The notes: a model not told the origin generated them from the sequence alone. Shown: positions 16,651 to 25,589, counted from the stretch's first letter. The stretch: 64,000 nucleotides of DNA from Sulfurimonas sp. (GCF_028694605.1 NZ_JAQVKP010000008.1:1-64000), one strand, 5' to 3'. Translations and numbers: made by a program.

Positions 16651-17247
16651 TTAGAGTTTTTCGCTGTTTTTAGCCAAGTATTCTGCAACACCCTCAGTTG
16701 TCGCTTTCATACCCTCATCGCCCTTTTGCCATCCTGCCGCACACACCTCGCCATGCTCGTCCGTAAACTGCATCGCATCCACCATTCTTATCATCTCGTC
16801 GATGTTTCTTCCAAGCGGAAGGTCGTTGATAACCGCATGACGCACAATACCTTTGCCGTCAATCAAAAATGAACCGCGAAGCGCCACTGAATTTCCAAAT
16901 AAAACATCATAATCTTTAGAAATTTGTTTTGTCAAATCTGCCACAAGCGGGTATTTTATTCTGCCGATACCGCCGCTGTTTACGGGAGTTTCTCTCCAAG
17001 CAAAGTGTGAAAACTGGCTATCGACAGAGACACCTATTACATTTACGCCACGGTTTTTGAACTCCTCTATTCTATGAGAAAATGCAATGATTTCAGACGG
17101 GCAGACAAAAGTAAAGTCAAGAGGGTAAAAGAAAAGAACCGTCCCTTTTGCACCAAGATTTTCTGATAATTTGAAATTTTCAACGATAGAGCCATCCGCT
17201 AAAACTGCTGTTGCACTAAAATCCGGAGCTGGGTTTGTTACTAACAT
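16651..17247 (-). CDS. ahpC: Typical 2-Cys peroxiredoxin (AhpC/TsaA)
   Basis: 198 residues, cytoplasmic thiol peroxidase reducing H2O2 and organic hydroperoxides. The peroxidatic cysteine is C49 in DFTFVCPSE and the resolving cysteine is C169 in HGEVCAAGW. RHAVINDLPLGRNIDEMIRMVDA is the typical substrate and dimer-interface region. The sequence closely follows the Helicobacter TsaA/AhpC pattern (IIAFSHRIEEF, GVSVDSQFSHFAW). No ahpF is adjacent, as usual for Campylobacterota, where thioredoxin acts as reductant. The 203-bp gap to the divergent metK gene is very AT-rich and must hold both promoters; a peroxide-responsive PerR-type site is possible but I could not define one. Confidence 0.95.
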   Translation of the reverse strand: MLVTNPAPDFSATAVLADGSIVENFKLSENLGAKGTVLFFYPLDFTFVCPSEIIAFSHRIEEFKNRGVNVIGVSVDSQFSHFAWRETPVNSGGIGRIKYPLVADLTKQISKDYDVLFGNSVALRGSFLIDGKGIVRHAVINDLPLGRNIDEMIRMVDAMQFTDEHGEVCAAGWQKGDEGMKATTEGVAEYLAKNSEKL

Positions 17248-17397
17248 AATATTTCCTTGTTTTTTTAAATTTGATACTGAAATTTTAACTGAATAAAAGT
17301 AAGAAAATATCTAGTCAGCTAAAGTAATAAAATATCTTAAGGATAATTTTTATTATTTGATAATTATTTGCATAATAATATCTTTAATTTTATGAGT

Positions 17398-17403
17398 TAT
17401 AAT
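17398..17403 (+). promoter_or_regulatory. -10 box for metK
   Basis: TATAAT at 17398-17403 lies 47 bases before the metK ATG at 17451, and AAGGAAA just before that ATG serves as ribosome-binding site. The extended A/T tracts upstream, with no clear -35 box, are usual for sigma-70-type promoters in Campylobacterota. Confidence 0.45.
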
Positions 17404-17450
17404 TTTGCCGATTTATGGGGCTTGACTCTATATTTCAATAAGGAAAATCG

Positions 17451-18614
17451 ATGACAAAAGAGTATATATTTACTTCAGAGTCTGTAACAGAGGGGCATCC
17501 CGATAAAATGGCTGACCAAATCAGTGATGCAATTTTGGATTATATTATTGAGCGCGATACCGCTGCACATGTAGCATGTGAGACTTTGGTATCCAATGGA
17601 TTTTGTATCATAGCGGGTGAACTCAAAACAACAACCTATGCACCGATGCAGGAGATTGTACGAAAAGTCGTCCAAGAGATTGGCTACACGGATGCAACTT
17701 ACGGATTTGACTACCGCTCCGCCGCAGTGCTTAATGCAGTCGGAGAACAATCGCCGGATATCAACCAAGGTGTAAGTCTTGCAGATGGCGAGATAGGCGC
17801 AGGAGATCAAGGACTTATGTTTGGTTATGCGTGTCGGGAAACCGATGTGCTTATGCCGCTTCCCATCTACCTTGCACACCGTCTCACAAGACGCCTTGCA
17901 GAGGTGCGCAAAGAGGGGATTATCCCATATTTAAGACCAGATGGAAAAGCACAAATCAGTATAAAATATGTGGATGATAAACCGGTTTTTGTAGAGACGG
18001 TTGTTGTCTCAACACAGCACGCTCCCGAGATTAGCCAAGAAAAGATACATGAAGATGTTGTACGCGAGGTGATTCGTGAAGTTATTCCCGCAGAGTTGAT
18101 GCATGAAAATACCATTTTTCACATCAACCCGACAGGCAAATTTGTCATAGGCGGACCTCAAGGCGATGCAGGTCTTACAGGGCGCAAGATTATCGTTGAT
18201 ACATACGGCGGAAGCTGCCCTCACGGCGGCGGCGCATTTAGCGGCAAAGACCCGACCAAAGTTGATAGAAGTGCGGCGTATGCGGCAAGACATGTAGCTA
18301 AAAATCTCGTTGCAGCCGGTGCGTGCGATAAAGTAACCATACAAATCTCTTATGCCATAGGCATAGTGCAGCCGACTTCTATCATGGTAAATACGCACGG
18401 AACCGCTTTTGTCGATGAGAATAAAATCGAGGCATGCGTGAGAGAACTTTTTGATTTGTCTCCAAGAGGTATTATGAACTCTCTTAACCTTTTGCGCCCT
18501 ATTTATCGTAAAACTGCTGCTTATGGGCATTTTGGACGAGAAGAAGAAGAGTTTACGTGGGAGCAGACAAATAGAGTAGGTGATATAAAAAATTATCTAA
18601 AAATAGGGATTTGA
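17451..18614 (+). CDS. metK: S-adenosylmethionine synthase
   Basis: 387 residues, full length. It makes S-adenosylmethionine from ATP and methionine, as a cytosolic tetramer. Signatures: [21 protein letters not shown] (ATP and metal site), [12 protein letters not shown] (the GAGDQG signature), and [23 protein letters not shown], the phosphate-binding loop signature. [24 protein letters not shown] follows the family pattern. It is transcribed alone, from the AT-rich region shared with the divergent peroxiredoxin gene. No SAM riboswitch is seen in the short leader. SAM feeds, among others, the radical SAM enzymes MiaB, RimO and the SPASM protein in this window. Confidence 0.97.
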   Translation: MTKEYIFTSESVTEGHPDKMADQISDAILDYIIERDTAAHVACETLVSNGFCIIAGELKTTTYAPMQEIVRKVVQEIGYTDATYGFDYRSAAVLNAVGEQSPDINQGVSLADGEIGAGDQGLMFGYACRETDVLMPLPIYLAHRLTRRLAEVRKEGIIPYLRPDGKAQISIKYVDDKPVFVETVVVSTQHAPEISQEKIHEDVVREVIREVIPAELMHENTIFHINPTGKFVIGGPQGDAGLTGRKIIVDTYGGSCPHGGGAFSGKDPTKVDRSAAYAARHVAKNLVAAGACDKVTIQISYAIGIVQPTSIMVNTHGTAFVDENKIEACVRELFDLSPRGIMNSLNLLRPIYRKTAAYGHFGREEEEFTWEQTNRVGDIKNYLKIGI

Positions 18615-18725
18615 GCAAAGATTTTGTAACAAAAAAGATTTCTTTGGATTTTGTGTTTGATTTTTTAGCTATCTTTAAAAATGTTTTGTTAAACTTACCA
18701 CGAAATTAAAAATAGGAGAATCCTA

Positions 18726-19010
18726 ATGGCAGTAATTATTGGTGATACATGTATTAACTGCGGCGCTTGTATCGATGAGTGTCCGGTAGAAGCAATCGTT
18801 GACGAGGATGATAACCCGACTGGTGAGGAGACTTACTATGTATATTCTAACAAGTGTGTAGAGTGTGTCGGTCATCATGATGAGCCTGCATGTGCGACTG
18901 CATGTCCAACTGAGGGATGTATTACTTGGGATGCTGTAGGCGATAGCCCGGCACACCGTGCAGACATTACTGATGATATGCGTGGAATCGGCAAGGCTGT
19001 TGTAGCGTAA
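18726..19010 (+). CDS. 2[4Fe-4S] ferredoxin, YfhL/Alvin type
   Basis: 94 residues, small soluble electron carrier. The first cluster motif is CINCGACIDECPVEA. The second is CVECVGHHDEPACATACP, with an eight-residue loop between the second and third cysteines, plus a further Cys in EGC. The enlarged loop and the C-terminal extension are typical of the low-potential YfhL/Allochromatium-type ferredoxins. GGAGAATCCT stands before the ATG. A strong terminator follows the gene, so it is probably monocistronic. A redox partner cannot be assigned from context; pyruvate:ferredoxin or 2-oxoglutarate:ferredoxin oxidoreductases are common partners in this phylum. Confidence 0.92.
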   Translation: MAVIIGDTCINCGACIDECPVEAIVDEDDNPTGEETYYVYSNKCVECVGHHDEPACATACPTEGCITWDAVGDSPAHRADITDDMRGIGKAVVA

Positions 19011-19020
19011 TGCTCTCTTT

Positions 19021-19066
19021 AAAACCGTGAAGCAAAAAATGCTTTGCGGTTTTTGTCCCCTTTTTT
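19021..19066 (+). terminator. Rho-independent terminator after ferredoxin gene
   Basis: AAAACCG..AAGCA and TGCTT..CGGTTTT (19021-19053) form a stem with one two-base internal mismatch, followed by a T-rich run. It starts 10 bp after the ferredoxin stop. Confidence 0.75.
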
Positions 19067-19130
19067 TCTTTCAAACACCTCTTTTTATTTGGCTTATGCA
19101 ACTTTAATTTTAAATCAGTGATTTTTTGGG

Positions 19131-19136
19131 TACAAT
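19131..19136 (+). promoter_or_regulatory. -10 box for ndk-DUF177-rpmF-plsX-fabH
   Basis: TACAAT lies 34 bases upstream of the ndk ATG. It follows directly after the ferredoxin terminator, so it is the likely start of the five-gene run ending with fabH. Confidence 0.4.
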
Positions 19137-19170
19137 TCCATCCTAATTTTTACATTTCATAGGAGATTTG

Positions 19171-19584
19171 ATGGAACGCACACTATCAATAATAAAGCCA
19201 GATGCCGTTGCTAAAGGTGTTATCGGTAAGATTTTAGATCGTTTTGAAAGCAATGGTCTTAAAATAGCAGCAACAAGAAAAATGCAACTTTCACGTGCTG
19301 ATGCAGAAGCATTTTATGCAGTACACTCTGAGAGACCTTTCTTTGGTGATTTAGTTGATTTTATGATTAGCGGTCCTGTAGTTGTCTCAGTACTTGAAGG
19401 TGAAAATGCAATCGCAAAAAACCGCCAACTTATGGGAGCAACAAACCCTAAAGAGGCAGAAGCAGGCACTATCCGTGCAGATTTCGCTGAAAACATTGAT
19501 GCAAACGCTGTTCACGGAAGTGATTCTGCTGAAAATGCAGCGATTGAAATCGCATTTTTCTTCTCCCAAAGAGAAATTGCATAA
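19171..19584 (+). CDS. ndk: Nucleoside-diphosphate kinase
   Basis: 137 residues counted from the ATG at 19171, which has AGGAG five bases upstream; the in-frame TTG three bases earlier is not needed. It equilibrates NTP and NDP pools using a phosphohistidine: the active site is [12 protein letters not shown], with the catalytic His in [26 protein letters not shown] is the family N-terminus and [20 protein letters not shown] the dimer and substrate region. Length and motifs are standard. It is followed 9 bp later by the DUF177 gene, the usual Campylobacterota order leading into ribosomal protein L32 and fatty-acid genes. Confidence 0.97.
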   Translation: MERTLSIIKPDAVAKGVIGKILDRFESNGLKIAATRKMQLSRADAEAFYAVHSERPFFGDLVDFMISGPVVVSVLEGENAIAKNRQLMGATNPKEAEAGTIRADFAENIDANAVHGSDSAENAAIEIAFFFSQREIA

Positions 19585-19593
19585 GTAAAATAT

Positions 19594-19965
19594 TTGAAGA
19601 TATCTTTAAATAAAATTGGCAAAACACCTTTAGAGTTTGATATCAAAAAGGATAAAATAACTTTTAAAGGTTTTTTGCAGTATGATTCTGCAAAATTAAT
19701 TTTGCTGAAAGCAAAATTAAGTGGTAAGATAGAGACTGCTTGCGATGTATGCGCTGAAGATTTTTTGCTCGATATAGATGAAGATGTGGAGTTCTACATC
19801 TCTGATGGACTCTATACTAAGAATCAAGATCTTTTTTTGGAAGTTGTAGAGTCTTTTGACTCTATGATTGACTTGCAAGAGATAATGAATTCTGAGATAG
19901 AACTTATTTTGAGTGACTACAAAAGTTGCGGAAATTGTGCTGGCTCTGACTATACAGTAGAGTAG
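19594..19965 (+). CDS. DUF177 (YceD-like) protein, likely rRNA/ribosome associated
   Basis: 123 residues from a TTG start; no ATG is available in a suitable place. It has the DUF177 pattern: acidic beta-rich segments around a cysteine pair CDVCAEDF and a second pair CGNCAG close to the C-terminus, together able to form a zinc site, although the spacing is unusual. The family is almost always encoded just before rpmF, as here (45 bp gap), and has been linked to 23S rRNA accumulation in bacteria and plants. The function in this group remains inferred from that linkage. Confidence 0.8.
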   Translation: MKISLNKIGKTPLEFDIKKDKITFKGFLQYDSAKLILLKAKLSGKIETACDVCAEDFLLDIDEDVEFYISDGLYTKNQDLFLEVVESFDSMIDLQEIMNSEIELILSDYKSCGNCAGSDYTVE

Positions 19966-20010
19966 TGTGAAGCTTAAGGCTTCTTTAATTCAAACAGAAA
20001 GGAATATACT

Positions 20011-20160
20011 ATGGCAGTACCAAAGAGAAGAGTCTCTCACTCGCGTTCAGCAAAGAGAAGAACTCACTACAAAATTTCTTTAGCTCGTCCAGTGAAAGAT
20101 AAGGATGGAACATACAAGCTTCCACACCACATCAATCCAACAACCGGTGAGTACAAATAG
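20011..20160 (+). CDS. rpmF: 50S ribosomal protein L32
   Basis: 49 residues. It begins [20 protein letters not shown] and ends [11 protein letters not shown], the typical L32 start and tail. It is the short form lacking the zinc-binding cysteine pairs (C-minus type). AAAGGAATATACT provides the ribosome-binding site. The stop codon is 3 bp from the plsX start, so translation is likely coupled. The DUF177-rpmF-plsX-fabH order is conserved over many bacterial phyla and links ribosome and membrane-lipid synthesis. Confidence 0.97.
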   Translation: MAVPKRRVSHSRSAKRRTHYKISLARPVKDKDGTYKLPHHINPTTGEYK

Positions 20161-20163
20161 TCA

Positions 20164-21162
20164 ATGGTTAAGATTGCTATTGACGCAATGGGTGGGGACT
20201 TCGGTCCTGAGCCTATCATTGAAGGTTGTATCCAAGCTCTCAAACAAAAACTTTTCATTCCTATACTTGTAGGTAAAAAATCAGAAATTTTACCTCTGTT
20301 ACCAAAACGTTATAGAGATAAGATTTCTATAGTTGAAGCCGATGATGTTATATCGATGCATGATGCTGCTACCGATGCTCTTAAAAGGACGGAAAGTTCA
20401 ATTTATAAAGCCATTGAGCTTGTAAAAAACGGTGAAGCGCATGGCGTAGTTTCCGCCGGACACAGCGGAGCAACTATGACTTTGGCTACTTTAAGACTAG
20501 GACGTCTAAAAGGTGTTTTAAGACCCGCACTTGTGGCTCTTATGCCGACAAAAACATCACGAAAATCTGTTATTCTTGATGTTGGGGCAAATGTGGACTC
20601 CAAACCTGAACATCTGGTACAGTTTGCCGTTATGGGCGGATGTTATGCGGAGGATATGTTCAAAGTACAAAATCCTTCCATAGGTCTGCTTGCAAACGGA
20701 GAGGAAGACTCTAAAGGCAATGAGCTCACAAAAGCGGTTTTTAAACTCTTGGTCGGATACAAGGGCTTTAAAGGCAATGTTGAGGGAAGTGATATCTTCA
20801 ATGGAAGCTGTGATGTTATCGTTTGTGACGGTTTTGTCGGTAATCTTGTGCTTAAAGCATCTGAAGGCGTTGCTTCCACTATTAGCGGACTTATCAAAGA
20901 TTATATCAGAAAGTCCCCGATTGCTATCACTGGAGCGCTTTTGATGCGCAAAGTGTTTGTGCTTCTTAAAAAACAGATGGATTATGCTGAAATTGGCGGT
21001 GCTCCGCTTATCGGTATTCAGGGTTGTGCAATAGTAAGTCACGGAAAAAGCAATCCAAAAGCGATAAAAAATGCAATCTTTCAGGCGATTGGCTATGTTG
21101 ATACGGGCGTAAACGAACATATAGTAGAAAGACTAGAAGCGTTAAAAAATAAGGAAAAGTAA
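20164..21162 (+). CDS. plsX: Phosphate acyltransferase PlsX
   Basis: 332 residues. It converts acyl-ACP to acyl-phosphate for phosphatidic acid synthesis at the membrane surface. Signatures: [19 protein letters not shown] at the N-terminus, [50 protein letters not shown], and [16 protein letters not shown]. Full length. The stop codon shares one base with the ATG of fabH (TAATG), giving tight translational coupling. The partner acyltransferase PlsY is not in the window. Confidence 0.96.
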   Translation: MVKIAIDAMGGDFGPEPIIEGCIQALKQKLFIPILVGKKSEILPLLPKRYRDKISIVEADDVISMHDAATDALKRTESSIYKAIELVKNGEAHGVVSAGHSGATMTLATLRLGRLKGVLRPALVALMPTKTSRKSVILDVGANVDSKPEHLVQFAVMGGCYAEDMFKVQNPSIGLLANGEEDSKGNELTKAVFKLLVGYKGFKGNVEGSDIFNGSCDVIVCDGFVGNLVLKASEGVASTISGLIKDYIRKSPIAITGALLMRKVFVLLKKQMDYAEIGGAPLIGIQGCAIVSHGKSNPKAIKNAIFQAIGYVDTGVNEHIVERLEALKNKEK

Positions 21163-22163
21163 TGGCATATGCTGCATTTCGCTCTATTGGTGCGTACGCT
21201 CCAAGCAAAATTCTCTCAAATGAAGATCTCGCAAAGATGGTGGATACTTCTGATGAGTGGATTACTAAGAGGACGGGTATCAAAGAGAGACGCATTGCAG
21301 AGGATGGAGAATTTACAAGCGACATGGGTGCAAAAGCTGCTCAAATCGCATTAGAGAGAAGCGGTATAGATAAAAGTAAAATCGATATGATTATCTGTGC
21401 GACTATTTCGCCTGATTACTTCTGTATGCCTTCAACTGCGGCTATCATCTCTACAAAGCTAGGCATTTCCAATGCAACTGCTTTTGACATCTCTGCGGCG
21501 TGTACCGGCTTTGTCTATGTCTTGTCAATTGCAAAAGCTTTTATAGAGTCCGGAATGAAGAAAAATATCCTTGTTATTGGTGCTGAAAAGCTCTCCGCCA
21601 TAACCGATTATACAGACAGGGGTACTTGTATTCTTTTTGGAGACGGTGCAGGTGCGGCAGTTGTAAGTGCTACTGAGGATAAAAATGAAGCAATTATTGA
21701 TGTACATACTGGAGCGGACGGAACATTTGCAGACTTGCTTATGTCTCCAAACGGCGGAAGCGGCTCTGCCCATGATACTTTGGAACAAGAAGCAACAAGC
21801 TGTTTTATGCAGATGAAAGGGAACGAGACTTTTAAAGTCGCAGTAAAAACATTGACAAAAGATGTAGTTGACATCTTAAGGGACAACAGCATTGACTCTT
21901 CTGAGATTAAACACTTTGTTCCGCATCAAGCAAATCTAAGAATCATAAAAGCAGTAGGCGAAGCACTTGGTATGAGTGATGAGCAGGTTGTTTTGACGGT
22001 TGAAAAGTACGGTAACACTTCCGGCGCTTCTATCCCGATGGCGATAAACGATATCTATGAGAGCGGTCGTTTGCAAGCAGGAGAGCTTATGCTTCTTGAC
22101 GCTTTTGGAGGCGGACTGACATGGGGTTCTGCACTCGTTCCCTTTGCTCCGCTTCAAAAGTAG
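21162..22163 (+). CDS. fabH: 3-oxoacyl-ACP synthase III (KASIII)
   Basis: 333 residues. It starts type II fatty-acid synthesis by condensing acetyl-CoA with malonyl-ACP. The catalytic triad is visible: Cys in [13 protein letters not shown], His in [11 protein letters not shown] and Asn in [28 protein letters not shown] is the CoA-binding N-terminal segment and [10 protein letters not shown] the glycine-rich strand. Length is standard. It is the last gene of the ndk-to-fabH run and converges with a HIT-family gene whose stop is 1 bp away. Confidence 0.97.
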   Translation: MAYAAFRSIGAYAPSKILSNEDLAKMVDTSDEWITKRTGIKERRIAEDGEFTSDMGAKAAQIALERSGIDKSKIDMIICATISPDYFCMPSTAAIISTKLGISNATAFDISAACTGFVYVLSIAKAFIESGMKKNILVIGAEKLSAITDYTDRGTCILFGDGAGAAVVSATEDKNEAIIDVHTGADGTFADLLMSPNGGSGSAHDTLEQEATSCFMQMKGNETFKVAVKTLTKDVVDILRDNSIDSSEIKHFVPHQANLRIIKAVGEALGMSDEQVVLTVEKYGNTSGASIPMAINDIYESGRLQAGELMLLDAFGGGLTWGSALVPFAPLQK

Positions 22164-22164
22164 T

Positions 22165-22533
22165 TCATACGCCCTTTAAAGCCTCTTTGACTCTTCTATA
22201 AAACTCCTCTTCGCTAGGAAGCGTGAGTTTGCCCTCTCTTAATTTCTCCCCCCACATCGGATTTGGAAAATGACTGTCCTCTTCAAATCTTGCCATTACA
22301 TGTATGTGAACACGGGGAAGCATGTTGGCAAAAGATGCCATATTTATCTTTTTTGGATTGTAGTAGCTTCTCATCTCTTCTTCTATGATGTCGTAAAGCT
22401 CCCAAAGTCTGCCCTTTAGCCCTTTGGGCATGTCGCCTAGCTCTCTGTATGGTTCTTTTGTGAAAATTTTTAACCACGGAATAGAACTTGCCTCTGTTTC
22501 TACAAAAAAATCGCTGTTTTCAAAAATAATCAT
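22165..22533 (-). CDS. HIT-family nucleotide-binding protein
   Basis: 122 residues. The C-terminal half has the HIT-type strand-helix layout ending in NMLPRVHIHVMARFEEDSHFPNPMW. The canonical motif is H-x-H-x-H-x-x; here it is R-V-H-I-H-V-M, so the first His is replaced by Arg while the middle nucleophile and last His are kept. ENSDFFVETEASSIPWLKIF at the N-terminus fits the Ap4A-hydrolase-like branch annotated in proteobacteria as HIT domain proteins. It probably hydrolyses dinucleoside polyphosphates or nucleotide amidates. Paired 12-bp direct repeats lie in its promoter region. Confidence 0.75.
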   Translation of the reverse strand: MIIFENSDFFVETEASSIPWLKIFTKEPYRELGDMPKGLKGRLWELYDIIEEEMRSYYNPKKINMASFANMLPRVHIHVMARFEEDSHFPNPMWGEKLREGKLTLPSEEEFYRRVKEALKGV

Positions 22534-22567
22534 TTGTTCTCTTTTTTTGGTTTTTTTTAATGGTCTT

Positions 22568-22613
22568 ATTATATCTTGCAGAGGGGTAATTTATATAAAA
22601 GGCAGAGGGGTAA
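22568..22613 (-). promoter_or_regulatory. Promoter with paired 12-bp direct repeats upstream of HIT gene
   Basis: On the minus strand a TATAAT -10 box occupies 22573-22568, 35 bp before the HIT start. GCAGAGGGGTAA occurs twice on the plus strand, at 22578-22589 and 22602-22613, exactly 24 bp apart, i.e. about two helical turns, flanking the -35 region. Same-face spacing suggests binding by a regulator; the regulator is unknown. Confidence 0.4.
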
Positions 22614-22632
22614 ACCCGAAAAAATCGGGTTT
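22612..22632 (-). terminator. Hairpin downstream of DEAD-box helicase gene
   Basis: AAACCCGA (22612-22619) and TCGGGTTT (22625-22632) form a perfect 8-bp stem 15 bp after the helicase stop. The T-run is better on the plus strand than on the minus strand, so termination of the helicase mRNA may be imperfect. Confidence 0.5.
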
Positions 22633-22646
22633 TTGTGAGATGTTTT

Positions 22647-24239
22647 TTAGTCTCTGTGTCTTCCGCGGTTTCTATCGTTGCTTCCCGAGCGGCCTCTCTC
22701 GCCGCCGCTAGCATTGTTGCCACGGTAACCGCCGCCGCTTGGGCGAGAACTTCTGTCTCCGCCTTCGCTTGAGCGAGATCTATCACTGCTTCCTGAGCGG
22801 TTTCTGTCTCCGCTTGGACGGCTTCTGTTTCCACGGAAGTTACCGCCACGACCCCTATTTCTTGAATCGTTTCTTTTGTCTGCGCGCTCTAGGATAGCAG
22901 CAAGTCTGTCGGCAGGGATACCGATATGGTTTGGTCCTTGGATAGTCTGTTTGTCCAAAATCATAGAGACAAGTTTAAACATAATTGTCTCTTCGTCTAT
23001 ATCTTCTTTGAGCATATCAAGAATCTTATGTGCCTCATCATATATATGCTGCGCCTCTATGGTATCAACGATATTTTTAAGATTTAATGCTCTTAAGTCA
23101 TTTTTGCTTGGAACAAATGCATGTGTCATTGTCGTTCCTACTTTTGCCTTGATGCGCTGAAGCTCTTTAAACTCAAGCGGAGTAAGAAGCGTGATAGCTT
23201 TTCCTTTTATACCCGCTCTTCCCGTTCTTCCGATACGGTGTACATAAGACTCCGGATCAAAAGGGATATGGTAGTTGAAGACATGCGAGATGTTGTCCAC
23301 GTGGATACCGCGAGCAGCAACATCGGTAGCAACTAGAACTTTTACACCGCTGTTTTTGAAGTTTTTGATAACAGTCTCTCTTTGTCTCTGCTCCATGTCT
23401 CCATGAAGACCGTTTGCAAGGTAGCCCGCACTTGAGAGAACGTTTGAAAGTCTGTCAACTTCGCTTTTTGTTCTACAAAAAACGATAGATTTTTTGCTTT
23501 TTTCCGCATCCATAAGACGGATGATAGCGTCATCTCTCTCCGACTCCTCGATAACATAGTACTCTTGGTCGATGTCCGTGTTTGTCGTCTCGCCTTTTGT
23601 GATACTTACAAACTCCGGATTGTCAAGGATTCTCTCTGCAAGAAGCTTAATTGGCTTTGGCATAGTAGCCGAGAAGAGAAGTGTTTGGCGGTTTGAGGGA
23701 AGATAAGAAAAAATCTCGTTGATATCATCCAAAAATCCCATATCAAGCATCTCATCAGCTTCGTCAAGTACGACAACGCTTGGAGCAAAGTCTTTTACAA
23801 GATTCTTTTTAAGGATATCCAAAAGTCTGCCCGGAGTTGCAACAACTACGCTAGCACCTCTTTGTATAAGGTCAATCTGTCTGTTGTAAGAGCTTCCGCC
23901 GTAAACTGTTACGGTTTTGACACCCATGTTTCTGCCGTATTTGAAAATCTCGTCACTTACCTGGGTTGCAAGTTCGCGTGTAGGAGTGATAACCAAAAGA
24001 CCTATGCCGTCTCTTACATCTATGTTGTTAAGAGCAGGAAGAGAAAACGCTGCCGTTTTACCTGTACCCGTATGTGCCTGACCTACAATGTCTCGTCCTG
24101 CCAAAACAAACGGAATCGCCGCTGCTTGAATCGGACTTGGGGTAGTAAAACCAGCATCCTTGATACTCTGAAGTATCTCTTTTTTTAAACCCAAATCATC
24201 AAATGTGATTGCTTTTTCTTGTGCATTTTCTTGCATCAT
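22647..24239 (-). CDS. DEAD-box RNA helicase with RGG-type tail
   Basis: 530 residues. The helicase core carries the Q motif (TTPSPIQAAAIPFVLAGRD), AHTGTGKTAAF (motif I), PTRELATQV (Ia), VVLDEADEMLDMGF (DEAD, motif II), LLFSATM (III), VLVATDVAARGIHVDNISHV (V) and YVHRIGRTGRAG (VI). After about residue 445 comes a low-complexity tail rich in Gly, Arg, Ser and Asn, useful for RNA binding. This fits RhlE/CsdA-type helicases that remodel ribosomal precursors and cold-stress mRNAs. ATG at 24239 is immediately followed by a second ATG; AAAGGAAA precedes both. Confidence 0.93.
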   Translation of the reverse strand: MMQENAQEKAITFDDLGLKKEILQSIKDAGFTTPSPIQAAAIPFVLAGRDIVGQAHTGTGKTAAFSLPALNNIDVRDGIGLLVITPTRELATQVSDEIFKYGRNMGVKTVTVYGGSSYNRQIDLIQRGASVVVATPGRLLDILKKNLVKDFAPSVVVLDEADEMLDMGFLDDINEIFSYLPSNRQTLLFSATMPKPIKLLAERILDNPEFVSITKGETTNTDIDQEYYVIEESERDDAIIRLMDAEKSKKSIVFCRTKSEVDRLSNVLSSAGYLANGLHGDMEQRQRETVIKNFKNSGVKVLVATDVAARGIHVDNISHVFNYHIPFDPESYVHRIGRTGRAGIKGKAITLLTPLEFKELQRIKAKVGTTMTHAFVPSKNDLRALNLKNIVDTIEAQHIYDEAHKILDMLKEDIDEETIMFKLVSMILDKQTIQGPNHIGIPADRLAAILERADKRNDSRNRGRGGNFRGNRSRPSGDRNRSGSSDRSRSSEGGDRSSRPSGGGYRGNNASGGERGRSGSNDRNRGRHRD

Positions 24240-24411
24240 TTTCCTTTAAATCGGAGATGATACAAGCATGTCACTAATGACAAGGCACCTTCCCCTAAAA
24301 TATTTGGCGAATTATACCCAAATAAACTCCGTTTTTTATTGAAATAAATTATATTTAGAATTATTTAAGGTAATATTGAGTAAAAATGGACAATATAGCA
24401 AAAGGAGAAGC

Positions 24412-24609
24412 ATGACGATAGAGACACAGTATAGTTATGAAAAGAGTTGGAGAGTAACCAAAGATGAGCATCTTTTGCAGATAATAGCAGAAGAAGTCGG
24501 CGACGCAGACCCGCAAGGCATACTTGCTTATATAAAAGAGGCGATAAAAAACGGTAAAATGATAACGGTCGGCAGTTGCAGATTTAAACGCAAAGAGGAG
24601 AGCAAATAA
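24412..24609 (+). CDS. Small conserved-looking hypothetical protein
   Basis: 65 residues from the ATG at 24412, preceded by AAAAGGAGAAGC; a TTG 36 bases earlier lacks such a site. The sequence MTIETQYSYEKSWRVTKDE continues with LLQIIAEEVGDADPQGILAYIKEAIKNG and ends GSCRFKRKEESK. It looks alpha-helical, charged and cytoplasmic. I recognise no family. It overlaps the DoxX gene by one base (TAATG), so the two are co-translated, and a role next to that membrane protein is possible. Confidence 0.6.
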   Translation: MTIETQYSYEKSWRVTKDEHLLQIIAEEVGDADPQGILAYIKEAIKNGKMITVGSCRFKRKEESK

Positions 24610-24989
24610 TGCAGGATATAACAAAACTTTTTTTACGGCTCGCGGTTGGCATCATGATGCTTTTTCATGGTCTGCACAAAATCATTCACGGCATTGGCGG
24701 AGTAAGAGAGCTTACGCTTGCTGCGGGTTTGCCTGAGTTTGTAGCTTATGGCGTTTATGTCGGTGAGGTTGTTGTGCCTATTTTTATCTTGCTTGGAGCT
24801 TACGCTAGGGCAGCATCCCTTATTTTGGCGCTAAATATGGCAATGGTAATCTTTCTAGCCTATGGAAACTCTCTTTTTGCCCTTGGAAAACATGGCGCAC
24901 CTGTTTTTGAACTCCCGTTTCTCTATCTTATACTTTCGCTTATGATTTTTGTTTTTGGAAGCGGGAAGTATGCGCTTAATGGGAAATAA
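24609..24989 (+). CDS. DoxX-family membrane protein
   Basis: 126 residues with four predicted TM helices. The family pattern is RLAVGIMMLFHGLHKIIHGI at the N-terminus, GVYVGEVVVPIFILLGAYAR in the second helix, then two more helices up to MIFVFGSGKYALNGK. DoxX proteins are integral membrane proteins connected with quinone or thiol redox chemistry in some species; the exact role is unknown here. Its start shares a base with the stop of the 65-residue gene before it. It ends directly next to the convergent pssA gene. Confidence 0.85.
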   Translation: MQDITKLFLRLAVGIMMLFHGLHKIIHGIGGVRELTLAAGLPEFVAYGVYVGEVVVPIFILLGAYARAASLILALNMAMVIFLAYGNSLFALGKHGAPVFELPFLYLILSLMIFVFGSGKYALNGK

Positions 24990-25547
24990 TTAGGGATGCG
25001 GCACTTTAATTTTTGAGTTTAAACTCCACCCTATGGCTACCATAAAGAGTAAAACCGCCGCTGATGGAAGCGAAGCGTAGGTTTGTGCCAAAAAGACAAG
25101 CCAGAGTAAAATTGCTCCCAGAGGAGTCGGTACGCCTGTGAAATGCTTGGCTACCTCCCCCGCATCAGAGTTGATGTTGAACTGGATAAGTCTTCTTAGA
25201 CCCGAGATAACATAGTAGATGCTCACAACTCCCGCCGCAAACATCCACACACCCGAAAAACTGCTGCTGTAAATGGCTTGAAAGATAAGAAAAACAGGCA
25301 CAAGTACAAAACTCAAAAAGTCCGCAAAGCTGTCAAGCTGAATGCCAAACTCGTTGGAGAGTTTGTACTTTCTGGCGATTTTGCCGTCAAAGATATCAAA
25401 CGCTCCGCCTACCCACGCCAAAATAACGGCTATGAAGAAGTTGTTTTGCGTGATGAAGTAGGTTGCCAAAAGCCCTGCTGTGATGTTTACAAAGGTAAAA
25501 AGGTTTGCGAGGTTAAAGTGTGATGACGGATTGTATAAAAATTTCAT
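24990..25547 (-). CDS. pssA: CDP-diacylglycerol-serine O-phosphatidyltransferase
   Basis: 185 residues, integral membrane CDP-alcohol phosphatidyltransferase. The catalytic motif D-G-x2-A-R-x8-G-x3-D-x3-D is present in FDGKIARKYKLSNEFGIQLDSFADFLSF. The remaining sequence forms five or six TM helices. The N-terminus NPSSHFNLANLFTFVNITAG resembles type II PssA proteins of Gram-positive bacteria and Helicobacter rather than the E. coli type. The product, phosphatidylserine, is the precursor of phosphatidylethanolamine. No psd gene is adjacent. Phosphatidylglycerophosphate synthase shares the motif, but the N-terminal features favour PssA. Confidence 0.82.
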   Translation of the reverse strand: MKFLYNPSSHFNLANLFTFVNITAGLLATYFITQNNFFIAVILAWVGGAFDIFDGKIARKYKLSNEFGIQLDSFADFLSFVLVPVFLIFQAIYSSSFSGVWMFAAGVVSIYYVISGLRRLIQFNINSDAGEVAKHFTGVPTPLGAILLWLVFLAQTYASLPSAAVLLFMVAIGWSLNSKIKVPHP

Positions 25548-25589
25548 ATATTATCCAATATGGTTCAGGTGTGCGAAATTATAACAAAT

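Noticed and set aside
17248-17450. Possible PerR or Fur site between ahpC and metK
   Set aside because: The region is so AT-rich that several imperfect palindromes appear; none is convincing enough to list as a site.
18616-18646. Possible terminator after metK
   Set aside because: The pairing CAAAGA/TCTTTG is only six bases with a large loop and no T-run; the ferredoxin gene appears to use a start in the same AT-rich gap.
22520-22849. Antisense frame rich in Ala and Glu at the 3' end of the DEAD-box gene
   Set aside because: It is the shadow of the Gly/Arg/Ser-rich helicase tail; low complexity comes from the repetitive codons.
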